From: GCA-001735895 sp964651385
Lineage (GTDB): Bacteria; Pseudomonadota; Gammaproteobacteria; GCA-001735895
DNA length: 9,129 bases
Direction of reading: 5' to 3'
NCBI GenBank assembly: GCA_964651385.1
Contig: CAZYYM010000129.1
Coordinates: 1-9,129, forward strand
Part shown: positions 1 through 5,885 of the stretch, piece by piece
How positions within the stretch are numbered: the stretch's first letter is position 1
Layout of the letters: each line of letters opens with the position of its first letter
Position numbers and translations under genes: made by a program
The notes under the pieces: model-generated
What the model saw: only the letters and a program-made list of their open reading frames with translations
Told to the model about the DNA's origin: nothing
Database searches by the model: none

Positions 1-837
1 AGCGACGCGTTGCTGATTCGAGAGCAATCGAGCATCATCGAGCAATTCCGGCTGGAGCAGTACATCACGACAAAAATTCTGCCATTCGCGTTCGTTTTGA
101 ATGGCGATGACGATGCGCAGGCCGTCGGCACAATCGTAGGCGCCATAGGGGCTAATCGTCGCGTGATTAATGCCGACCCGCGATTGAATGGTTTTGGCAT
201 AGTCATAATGCAATAAAGGCACCGCCATCCATTCGGCCATGCCGTCAAACAGCGAAACCTGGATAGTGCAGCCTTCGCTGCTGTGCTCACGTGCGATCAG
301 CGCTTCGAGAATTGAGGTGTAGGCCTGTTGCCCGCAATTGATATCACAGATAGAAAAGCCGACCCGTCCCGGTGCCTCCGGTGTTCCGGTTATCGAGGCC
401 AGACCTGACTCACATTGCACCAGCAGGTCGTAGGCTTTCATATCCCGGTAGTCACCGTGTTCGCCATAGCCCGAAATATCACAACAGATTAACTGTGGGT
501 AAAGTTCACGCAAAATCGTCGAGCCAAAGCCGGCGCGCTGCGCAGCCCCAGGGGCCAGGTTTTGAATAAAGACGTCTGCCTGATGTAAAATTCGATGCAG
601 TAATTCTGCATCAGCAGAATCTTTGATATTTAATATCAAAGATTCTTTACCGCCGTTTAGCCAGACAAAATAAGCCGATTCACCGTCGACGACGCTGTCG
701 TAGCTCCGCGCGAAGTCACCCTCTTCGCGTTCGATCTTGATAACCCGTGCGCCGGCTGCGGCGAACCTCGCCGAACAAAAAGGTGCCGCGACCGCCTGCT
801 CCAGGCTGACAACCAGTATGTCTTTAAGATTCAACAT
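1..837 (-). CDS. CaiB/BaiF family (class III) CoA-transferase, C-terminus cut by window edge
   Basis: Translating the minus strand from ATG at 837 gives 279 open codons to the window edge, so the C-terminal part is missing. The protein begins MLNLKDILVVSLEQAVAAPF, the family's usual opening (a short strand, then a helix ending near a conserved aromatic). Other family landmarks are the GGKESL segment near residue 60, the QNLAPG segment near residue 93, the AYDLLVQCESGL motif whose Asp137 aligns with the catalytic Asp of formyl-CoA transferase, and the ATISPYGAYDCADG segment near residue 225. Class III transferases move CoA between carboxylic acids through an aspartyl-CoA thioester intermediate in the cytosol. 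The ATG overlaps the stop of the acyl-CoA dehydrogenase as TGATG and has no visible Shine-Dalgarno, so translation is probably coupled. The pairing suggests activation of a carboxylic acid to its CoA ester, then oxidation. The substrate cannot be told from sequence. A striking palindrome lies inside the gene (603-646). Confidence 0.9.
   Translation of the reverse strand, partial: MLNLKDILVVSLEQAVAAPFCSARFAAAGARVIKIEREEGDFARSYDSVVDGESAYFVWLNGGKESLILNIKDSADAELLHRILHQADVFIQNLAPGAAQRAGFGSTILRELYPQLICCDISGYGEHGDYRDMKAYDLLVQCESGLASITGTPEAPGRVGFSICDINCGQQAYTSILEALIAREHSSEGCTIQVSLFDGMAEWMAVPLLHYDYAKTIQSRVGINHATISPYGAYDCADGLRIVIAIQNEREWQNFCRDVLLQPELLDDARLLSNQQRVA
603..646. repeat. Composite palindrome inside the CoA-transferase gene
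   Basis: Left arm AGAATCTTTGATATT (616-630) and right arm AATATCAAAGATTCT (632-646) are perfect 15-bp inverted repeats separated by one base. A second hairpin, ATTCTGC (603-609) and GCAGAAT (614-620) with an ATCA loop, shares the AGAAT of the first arm, so three copies of ATTCT/AGAAT alternate in orientation. The whole lies in frame within the CoA-transferase, where it encodes residues of the conserved GGKESLILNIKDSADAE segment. A 15-bp perfect match at 1-bp spacing is not expected by chance in 9 kb. It could arise from templated repair at a quasi-palindrome, or act as a protein-binding or RNA hairpin site. The role is unknown. Confidence 0.9.
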
Positions 838-1994
838 CAAAATGATTTGGGCAGGTTTAATACATGGGTGGCAACATTCGACAGGATCAAATTCGTCGAA
901 ATCGGCGCGACCTGATACAGGCGCGTTTCTCGAAATTTACGTTCGATGTCGTACTCGATCGCAAAACCATAGCCGCCGTGGGTCTGTAAGCACATATCGG
1001 CAGCCGCCCAGGAAGCTTCAGAGGCCAGCAGTTTTGCCATATTGGCCTGCGTCCCGCAGGGTTCGCCTGCATCAAAGAGCTGACTGGCCTTGTTGACCAT
1101 ATTAGCCGCCGCTTCGGTTTGTACATAAGAACGGGCAATCGGGAACTGGATGCCCTGATTTTTACCAATGGCCTGACCGAATACTTCTCGATCGCGGGCA
1201 TAGTCACTGGCTTTTTCGATAAACCAGCGCGCATCACCGATGCACTCGGCGGCGATCAGAATGCGCTCGGCATTCATGCCATCGAGTATGTATTTGAAAC
1301 CTTCGCCTTCCTGCCCCAGCAGGTTTTCAACCGGTACTCGCAGTTTGTCGAAATACAGCTCGGTGGTAGCATGATTGAGCATGGTTTCCAATGGTTGCAC
1401 GGTCAGGCCATTGCCGACGGCGTCGCGCAGGTCGACCAGCAATACCGACATGCCGCGAGTCGTTTTGTCTACCTCGGTTCTCGGCGTAGTGCGCACCAGT
1501 AACAGCATTAGATCCGAATGTTCAACTCGGGAGATAAACACCTTCTGGCCACTGACAATATAGTGATCGCCATCGCGGATGGCTTTGGTCTGAATCCGTG
1601 TGGTATCGGTACCACTCGAGGGTTCGGTGACGCCGAAGGCCTGTAGGCGCAATTTTCCGCAAGCAATATCGGGCAGGTACTGATTCTTCTGTGTTTCACT
1701 ACCGTGCCGCAACAATGTTCCCATGGTGTACATTTGTGCGTGGCAGGCGCCGCCGTTAGCCCCGCTGCGTTGAATTTCCTCGAGCACCGCGCATGCCGCG
1801 CCGAGATCCATACCGGCGCCGCCGTAGCTTTCGGGTATTAACACAGAAAGGTAACCGCCATCGGTCAAAGCGGCGATAAACTCGGTTGGATATTGCTTAA
1901 ACCGGTCTTTTTCGCGCCAGTATGCGCCGGGGAAATCGGCGCATAGACGCGATACGGCGTTGCGAATATCGCTGTGATTCTGGTCATCGGGCAT
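837..1994 (-). CDS. Acyl-CoA dehydrogenase family flavoprotein
   Basis: The 385-residue protein has the full ACAD fold: an N-terminal helical domain, the middle beta domain signature AFGVTEPSSGTD (residues 119-130), and a C-terminal helical domain with THGGYGF (338-344) and the segment around FRETRLYQ (354-361). It would use FAD to oxidise an acyl-CoA at the alpha-beta bond and pass electrons to electron transfer flavoprotein. The MCAD-type catalytic Glu position (IYEGT in classic members) reads VAPIST here, but Glu243 in GMNAERILIA sits where isovaleryl- and long-chain-CoA dehydrogenases carry their base. I chose ATG 1994 (MPDDQNHSD) because the protein then has normal family length; an in-frame ATG at 2063, 5 nt after the priA stop, would add 23 unconserved-looking residues. 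Neither start has a strong ribosome binding site. The TGA overlaps the ATG of the CoA-transferase, so the two likely act in one pathway. The substrate is unknown. Confidence 0.9.
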   Translation of the reverse strand: MPDDQNHSDIRNAVSRLCADFPGAYWREKDRFKQYPTEFIAALTDGGYLSVLIPESYGGAGMDLGAACAVLEEIQRSGANGGACHAQMYTMGTLLRHGSETQKNQYLPDIACGKLRLQAFGVTEPSSGTDTTRIQTKAIRDGDHYIVSGQKVFISRVEHSDLMLLLVRTTPRTEVDKTTRGMSVLLVDLRDAVGNGLTVQPLETMLNHATTELYFDKLRVPVENLLGQEGEGFKYILDGMNAERILIAAECIGDARWFIEKASDYARDREVFGQAIGKNQGIQFPIARSYVQTEAAANMVNKASQLFDAGEPCGTQANMAKLLASEASWAAADMCLQTHGGYGFAIEYDIERKFRETRLYQVAPISTNLILSNVATHVLNLPKSF

Positions 1995-2068
1995 GGCAAT
2001 TTTTCTGAGTCGGTCAAGGCCGGAAAAAGAGTGCCACAGCGCTCCGCCGTAAGCAATCACCATTACTT

Positions 2069-4273
2069 TTATAAATCATAGGCATCTACATCGATCATCC
2101 ATTTAACCGAATGCGTACTGGCGATATTTTGGATGTTCGGCATGGCTTTGCGTAGTACCGTCCGCAATCGACGAAAATCATTGCTCATAAGACATAACTG
2201 GGCCCGATAGCGACCGATGCGCCTTGTCATCAGGGCAGGAATCGGGCCGATGCATTGAATTCCTGCCCGATTGGTAATGTCCTTCAGTTGCTGGTGAATC
2301 TCCTCAAGTTTGTCCATCGCCTGATCGAGGCGAAGCGCATCGGCGCGGAACATGATCACACGGGCATAGGGCGGGAAACCGAGTAGCTTGCGTTCTCTGA
2401 GTATTGTGATGGCAATATCGCGATAATGCTGTTTGATCAGCGACTGCATGAGAGGATGTTCTGGGAAGCGGGTTTGTATAAAGGCTTCGCCTGCGCGCGT
2501 TCCGCGTCCGGAACGCCCCGAAACCTGAAATACGGTTTGTATTAGTTGTTCGCAGGCCCGGTAGGAAGAACTGAACAGTGCCTGGTCTGCGTCGAGTATG
2601 ACGCTGAGTGTAATTGCCGGGTAGTCATGGCCCTTGGCGATCATCTGCGTGCCGATGAGGATACAAGGGTCGCCCTTTTGCAGGGTTTTCAGGCGATCGG
2701 CAAGGGCTTCCCGACTGGACACTACATCACGATCGATGCGCAACAAAGGCACCTGTGGAAAAGTCTCTTGCAGGCGTTGTTCGAGTTGTTCGGTGCCAAT
2801 GCCGTAGTGCCTGATATTCGGGTGACTACAGCCTGGACAAACGATAGGCTGGGGTTGAGCGTAACCGCAATGATGGCACAGCAAACGACTAAGTGATTGA
2901 TGCAATGTCAGGCGCGAGTCGCAGTGCGCACATTGCGCCAGCCAGCCGCACTCGTGACACATGACTACCGGTGCAAAGCCGCGACGGTTCAAATACAACA
3001 AAACCTGGCCAGCGTCGTTCAGATGCTGCTTAATTTTCTGCATGAGTTGTGGCGAACAGCCGGTATCGAGGATGCTGTTGCGGACATCGATCAGACAAAT
3101 CGATGGTGGCGGGTAAGCCGTCGGGCGTTCGGTGAGCCGATGCAGGTAAAAATGTTCGCGTGAACCATTATGCATACTTTCCATCGACGGGGTCGCCGAT
3201 CCGAGTACAATCGGGATATCCAGCATTTGTGCGCGTTTGATCGCAACATCACGCGCGTGATAGCGCACGCCATCGTTCTGTTTGTAGGAACTATCGTGTT
3301 CTTCGTCGATGATGATCAATCCGAGATTTTCGCACTGGGAGAACAGACTGGATCGCGTGCCCAGCATGATACGGGCATCGCCGTCACGAAATTGCTGCCA
3401 GGCGTAATAGCGTTTGCTATCGGTTAACCCCGAATGCGAAATGGCAAATTGATGGTTGAAACGATTTTTTACACGTTTTACCAGTTGCGAGGTCAGGCCG
3501 ATTTCCGGGACCAGGTAAATCACCTGATTGTTCAGGTCTAGCTGTCGTTCTATCAGCTTGAAGTAAACCTCGGTTTTGCCGCTACCGGTAATGCCGTCGA
3601 GCAAATGCACCGAAAAATGGTCAATATGCGTAGATATCGACTCGACAACACTCGATTGCTGCCGATTCAAAGTGGGTGCAAGTTCCCGGTTTTTTGCTTC
3701 TGCCGAGGGTTTCGACCAATTCCAGCTGACGACTTGTTTGCTTTCCAGCGAGAGTATGACGCTGTGCCAGTTGGGATTGATGGCTTTAAGCTGGACGGCA
3801 TTCAGGCCTGTAATTGATTGCTCGATTGCATTGAGTAATTCGTTTTGCCTCGGAGATCGCTTCTCGATGGCTTCACGTATTTTGGTTCCAATAGTTTTTG
3901 CTTGCCAAACTTTAATTCGTGTTTCTTTTTGCGGAACTGGCGATCTCAAATATTTGGGTAAGCATTGAAACAGTACTTCACCATGGGGTTGCAGATAGTA
4001 GCTGGCCATCCAACGCCCCAGCTCTAGCATGTGCGTCGATAATACCGGCCCATGGTCCAGTGCCTCGAAGACTGATTTGATTTTATGCTCGTCAAAACTG
4101 GAAGTCTCGGTGCAGGATAGTAAAATGCCGACCTTATCCGATTTGCCAAACGGCAGACGGTAGCGAACGCCGGGTTGTGTCGGCTGATAGCTGTTTATAC
4201 GGTAGTCAAATGCACGATACAGTGGGATCGCCAGGGCAAAAGCGGCATAACGAAGGGCGTGTTTATTCGTCAC
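2069..4273 (-). CDS. priA: Primosomal protein N' (PriA), replication restart helicase
   Basis: PriA recognises stalled or collapsed forks and loads DnaB through the primosome; it is a 3'-5' superfamily 2 DNA helicase. Numbering from the upstream TTG at 4300, the N-terminal DNA-binding domain shows FALAIPLYRAFDYR. The helicase core has Walker A GITGSGKT (236-243), Walker B DEEH (332-335) and GSAT (367-370). Eight cysteines of the two zinc sites are present (448, 451, 457, 460, 475, 478, 488, 491), followed by GTQMIAKGHDYP (550-561) and QVSGRSGRG (592-600). All catalytic and zinc residues are in place. No in-frame ATG exists: candidates are GTG 4273 (734 aa, close to the E. coli length of 732), GTG 4282 and TTG 4300, the last with AGGGA 10 nt upstream. 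I chose 4273 by length and homology, with modest confidence. Transcription probably starts in the region shared with hemH. Confidence 0.96.
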   Translation of the reverse strand: MTNKHALRYAAFALAIPLYRAFDYRINSYQPTQPGVRYRLPFGKSDKVGILLSCTETSSFDEHKIKSVFEALDHGPVLSTHMLELGRWMASYYLQPHGEVLFQCLPKYLRSPVPQKETRIKVWQAKTIGTKIREAIEKRSPRQNELLNAIEQSITGLNAVQLKAINPNWHSVILSLESKQVVSWNWSKPSAEAKNRELAPTLNRQQSSVVESISTHIDHFSVHLLDGITGSGKTEVYFKLIERQLDLNNQVIYLVPEIGLTSQLVKRVKNRFNHQFAISHSGLTDSKRYYAWQQFRDGDARIMLGTRSSLFSQCENLGLIIIDEEHDSSYKQNDGVRYHARDVAIKRAQMLDIPIVLGSATPSMESMHNGSREHFYLHRLTERPTAYPPPSICLIDVRNSILDTGCSPQLMQKIKQHLNDAGQVLLYLNRRGFAPVVMCHECGWLAQCAHCDSRLTLHQSLSRLLCHHCGYAQPQPIVCPGCSHPNIRHYGIGTEQLEQRLQETFPQVPLLRIDRDVVSSREALADRLKTLQKGDPCILIGTQMIAKGHDYPAITLSVILDADQALFSSSYRACEQLIQTVFQVSGRSGRGTRAGEAFIQTRFPEHPLMQSLIKQHYRDIAITILRERKLLGFPPYARVIMFRADALRLDQAMDKLEEIHQQLKDITNRAGIQCIGPIPALMTRRIGRYRAQLCLMSNDFRRLRTVLRKAMPNIQNIASTHSVKWMIDVDAYDL

Positions 4274-4304
4274 CAGAGACACAACAAATGGAAAACACAA
4301 TCAT
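4263..4304 (-). promoter_or_regulatory. Possible 13-codon leader ORF overlapping the priA start
   Basis: An ATG at 4304 lies 6 nt downstream of AGGGA (4315-4311), a better initiation signal than any in-frame priA start has. It opens MIVFSICCVSGDE and stops at TAA 4265-4263, out of frame with priA and just beyond the priA GTG at 4273. Such an arrangement could make priA translation depend on reinitiation. It could equally be chance, or the trace of a small indel near the priA start. Confidence 0.25.
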
Positions 4305-4324
4305 ACTTGATCCCTGCGTTGATC

Positions 4325-4340
4325 GCAGCCGGGAGGCTGC
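4325..4340. repeat. Short GC-rich hairpin in the priA leader
   Basis: GCAGCC (4325-4330) and GGCTGC (4335-4340) form a 6-bp stem with a GGGA tetraloop on the plus strand. It lies about 20 nt upstream of the leader ORF in the priA transcript direction. No T-run follows on either strand, so it does not look like an intrinsic terminator. Confidence 0.4.
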
Positions 4341-4386
4341 TAAAATTGGGTAAAAGCAGCAGCATTTTGGCAGCAAATCCAAAAAC

Positions 4387-4434
4387 AAGTTAGCGGCAGT
4401 TCTTAAAGAAAATTCTAGTCTATGGGGCTAACTT
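4387..4434. repeat. 8-bp inverted repeat with long loop, intergenic
   Basis: AAGTTAGC (4387-4394) and GCTAACTT (4427-4434) are perfect inverted arms 32 bp apart. The TTCTT/AAGAA arms at 4400-4410 lie within the loop. It sits between the priA start and the DnaA-box pair and could be a binding site for a dimeric regulator. The role is unknown. Confidence 0.4.
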
Positions 4435-4458
4435 ACTAAAAATTCGAAACAATTATGG

Positions 4459-4481
4459 TTATCCACATTTCCTGTGGATAA
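4459..4481. repeat. Inverted pair of perfect DnaA boxes
   Basis: TTATCCACA (4459-4467) and TGTGGATAA (4473-4481) each match the strong E. coli DnaA-box consensus TTATNCACA exactly. They face each other with a 5-bp spacer (TTTCC), so they also form a 9-bp inverted repeat. No T-run follows on either strand, which argues against a terminator. Two exact 9-mers 5 bp apart in a short intergenic region are very unlikely by chance. Confidence 0.75.
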
Positions 4482-4484
4482 GTC

Positions 4485-4493
4485 TGTGTATGA
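4485..4493 (-). promoter_or_regulatory. DnaA-box-like site
   Basis: TGTGTATGA reads TCATACACA on the minus strand, one mismatch from TTATNCACA. It lies 3 bp after the perfect pair and in the same orientation as its second member, so the three sites form a compact array. Confidence 0.4.
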
Positions 4494-4559
4494 AATGCTG
4501 AAAAAACGCGCCAGGCCGCATAGGGACTCAATTTTTGTTAGAGTGATCAATTTTCAATC

Positions 4560-4583
4560 GATTTTAATTTATCATTTAAAATC
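4560..4583. repeat. AT-rich inverted repeat
   Basis: GATTTTAA (4560-4567) and TTAAAATC (4576-4583) are perfect 8-bp arms with an 8-bp spacer, in the most AT-rich part of the intergenic region. It could simply reflect base composition, or be part of an easily melted element. Confidence 0.4.
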
Positions 4584-4663
4584 AATAAGATGTATAGAAA
4601 CGGTGGTAGGTGATAAGACAAGATAGGGGATCGGATGAGATTGTCCCGCTTCGCTGCCATAAA

Positions 4664-4672
4664 TGTGCATAT
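4664..4672 (-). promoter_or_regulatory. DnaA-box-like site
   Basis: TGTGCATAT reads ATATGCACA on the minus strand, one mismatch (first base) from TTATNCACA. It borders the left side of the AT-rich tandem block at 4690-4720. Confidence 0.3.
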
Positions 4673-4689
4673 CTTTTTCCTGTCAAGCG

Positions 4690-4720
4690 TTTTTTAAGAT
4701 TTTTTAGAAATTTTAAGGCT
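4690..4720. repeat. AT-rich tandem block resembling an unwinding element
   Basis: Three imperfect units follow head to tail: TTTTTTAAGA (4690-4699), TTTTTTAGAAA (4700-4710) and TTTTAAGGCT (4711-4720). The period is about 10-11 bp, one helical turn. Similar AT-rich repeats make up the duplex-unwinding element of bacterial origins. The block lies between DnaA-box-like sites at 4664 and 4759. No direct evidence of melting exists. Confidence 0.4.
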
Positions 4721-4758
4721 AATTTCGACCAGTGAATATTTTTATAAAGTAAAGAGTC

Positions 4759-4767
4759 TGTGGAAAA
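4759..4767 (-). promoter_or_regulatory. DnaA-box-like site upstream of hemH
   Basis: TGTGGAAAA reads TTTTCCACA on the minus strand, one mismatch from TTATCCACA. It sits 12 bp before the candidate -35 of hemH, so DnaA bound here could affect hemH transcription. Confidence 0.35.
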
Positions 4768-4779
4768 TTGATACTACCG

Positions 4780-4808
4780 GTGACAATCTCGGGTCAGCCC
4801 TTTAAACT
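4780..4808 (+). promoter_or_regulatory. Candidate sigma70 promoter of hemH
   Basis: GTGACA (4780-4785) and TAAACT (4803-4808) are 17 bp apart. The -35 has one mismatch to consensus and the -10 two. Transcription would begin near 4815, leaving a leader of about 20 nt before the hemH ATG. It is a weak-to-moderate match and no other candidate near hemH is clearly better. Confidence 0.3.
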
Positions 4809-4834
4809 ATTGCTTTTCAGTCGCACCAGCCTGT

Positions 4835-5809
4835 ATGCCTGCAAAAACTGCCGTCTTATTAACTAATCTGGGTACACCTGATGCCCTTGATAAAGCATCA
4901 GTTAAACGTTTCCTCAAGCAGTTTCTGTCGGATCCGAGGGTGGTCGAAGTACCACGCCCGGTTTGGTGGTTGATTCTCAATGGTATTATTTTGCCCGTTA
5001 GAAGTGGAAAAACTCTGGCGGCTTATCGACGTATATGGGGCGATGATGCTTCGCCATTATTGAGTTATAGTCAAAGGCAGCAATCGGCACTACAGGCGGT
5101 TTTTGGCGAAGAGATTAAAATTGCTCTGGCCATGCGATACGGTAAACCTGGTTTCAAATCGGTTATCGATACGCTATTAAAGGAGGGCATTAAGCGTCTC
5201 ATCGTATTACCGCTATACCCGCAAAATTCGGCTACGACAACTGCGACCAGCTTTTACCACTTGGCCGACGTGTTGGCGAAAAGGCGCGATTTGCCATCGA
5301 TTCATTTTATCGATAATTATCATGATCACCCGGCTTATATCGCCGCGCTGGCCAATTCGGTAAAGCGTCACTGGGAGGAGAGAGGGCAGCATCATTTGTT
5401 GATGTCGTTTCACGGCCTGCCGCAGGTCAATGTAGATAGGGGCGATCCATATTACGATCAATGCCTGAATACGTCTGGTTTGCTGGCACAAACACTGGAG
5501 CTGGACGCATCAGACTGGTCTTTGAGCTTTCAATCACGATTCGGTAAACAGGTCTGGCTAAAACCTTATACGGCTGATGTACTGGAAGCGCTGGTTGCAA
5601 GAGGCATAAAAGCGGTCGACGTGATCTGCCCCGGATTCGCCTCCGACTGTCTGGAAACGCTGGATGAAATTAAAATTGAATATCACCATCTGTTTATCGA
5701 GCAGGGTGGCGAGGAATTTAATTATATTGCTGCGCTGAATGACGATGCGGAGCATATTGAGATGATGAAGTCGATTATCGCACCGTATTTGTCTGCGCTT
5801 AACAAATGA
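4835..5809 (+). CDS. hemH: Ferrochelatase
   Basis: This enzyme inserts ferrous iron into protoporphyrin IX to make protohaem, the last step of the protoporphyrin-dependent haem pathway; bacterial forms are cytosolic or loosely membrane-associated. The 324 residues match the usual single-domain bacterial length. The N-terminus AVLLTNLGTPDAL is typical. The signature around MSFHGLPQVNVDRGDPYYDQC (190-210) contains the metal-binding His193, and the second active-site residue is Glu274 in SDCLETLDEI. The WLKPYTADVL segment near 241-250 is also conserved. The ATG has no clear Shine-Dalgarno, but no other in-frame start gives the family's normal N-terminus. The gene diverges from priA and is followed by sbmA after a 76-bp gap. 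No C-terminal Fe-S cysteine cluster is present. Confidence 0.97.
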   Translation: MPAKTAVLLTNLGTPDALDKASVKRFLKQFLSDPRVVEVPRPVWWLILNGIILPVRSGKTLAAYRRIWGDDASPLLSYSQRQQSALQAVFGEEIKIALAMRYGKPGFKSVIDTLLKEGIKRLIVLPLYPQNSATTTATSFYHLADVLAKRRDLPSIHFIDNYHDHPAYIAALANSVKRHWEERGQHHLLMSFHGLPQVNVDRGDPYYDQCLNTSGLLAQTLELDASDWSLSFQSRFGKQVWLKPYTADVLEALVARGIKAVDVICPGFASDCLETLDEIKIEYHHLFIEQGGEEFNYIAALNDDAEHIEMMKSIIAPYLSALNK

Positions 5810-5835
5810 ATCAAACTGCGTAAGCACTGTCTACC

Positions 5836-5854
5836 ATAGCGAATTCCACGCTAT
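5836..5854. repeat. Small hairpin between hemH and sbmA
   Basis: ATAGCG (5836-5841) and CGCTAT (5849-5854) form a 6-bp stem with a 7-nt loop in the 76-bp gap. No T-run follows, so it is a poor intrinsic terminator and hemH transcription may continue into sbmA. No clear sbmA promoter is visible in the gap. Confidence 0.4.
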
Positions 5855-5885
5855 CATCCTCCATTCACCCTTAAAGAATTGAATT

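Larger units (their letters stand above)
4441..4770. other. Candidate replication origin or DnaA-regulated region between priA and hemH
   Basis: The gap between priA and hemH (4274-4834) has no convincing gene. It holds two perfect DnaA boxes (4459-4467 and 4473-4481), three one-mismatch boxes (4485-4493, 4664-4672, 4759-4767) and two AT-rich blocks: 4541-4600, about 20% GC by hand count, and 4671-4760, about 27% GC. The second block has a tandem pattern of about 10-11 bp. Boxes flanking AT-rich unwinding-type sequence is the usual origin architecture. All genes on the left (caiB-like, ACAD, priA) run leftwards and the first three on the right run rightwards, as expected if forks leave from here. 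Against it: dnaA, dnaN, mnmG and rpmH are absent and only four GATC sites lie between 4301 and 4834. The alternative is DnaA control of priA or hemH, or a DnaA-titration site. Confidence 0.4.

Noticed and set aside
837..1096. Plus-strand open frames (737-1096, 1119-1502) over the acyl-CoA dehydrogenase
   Set aside because: They lie antisense to a clearly conserved gene, and their translations show no recognisable domain or coherent composition.
1995..2063. 23-residue N-terminal extension of the acyl-CoA dehydrogenase from ATG 2063
   Set aside because: There is no Shine-Dalgarno, it begins 5 nt after the priA stop, and family members normally begin near residue 24 of this reading.
2546..3968. 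Several plus-strand open frames over priA (for example 2546-2896, 2897-3163, 3576-3968)
   Set aside because: They are shadows of the conserved helicase gene; no family motif or ribosome binding site supports them.
4175..4393. Plus-strand 72-codon open frame across the priA start
   Set aside because: It overlaps the priA N-terminus and leader, has no recognisable protein motif and no good start signal.
5307..5316. 10-bp palindrome TTATCGATAA inside hemH
   Set aside because: It is short and common in AT-leaning coding DNA, with no associated repeat or site.
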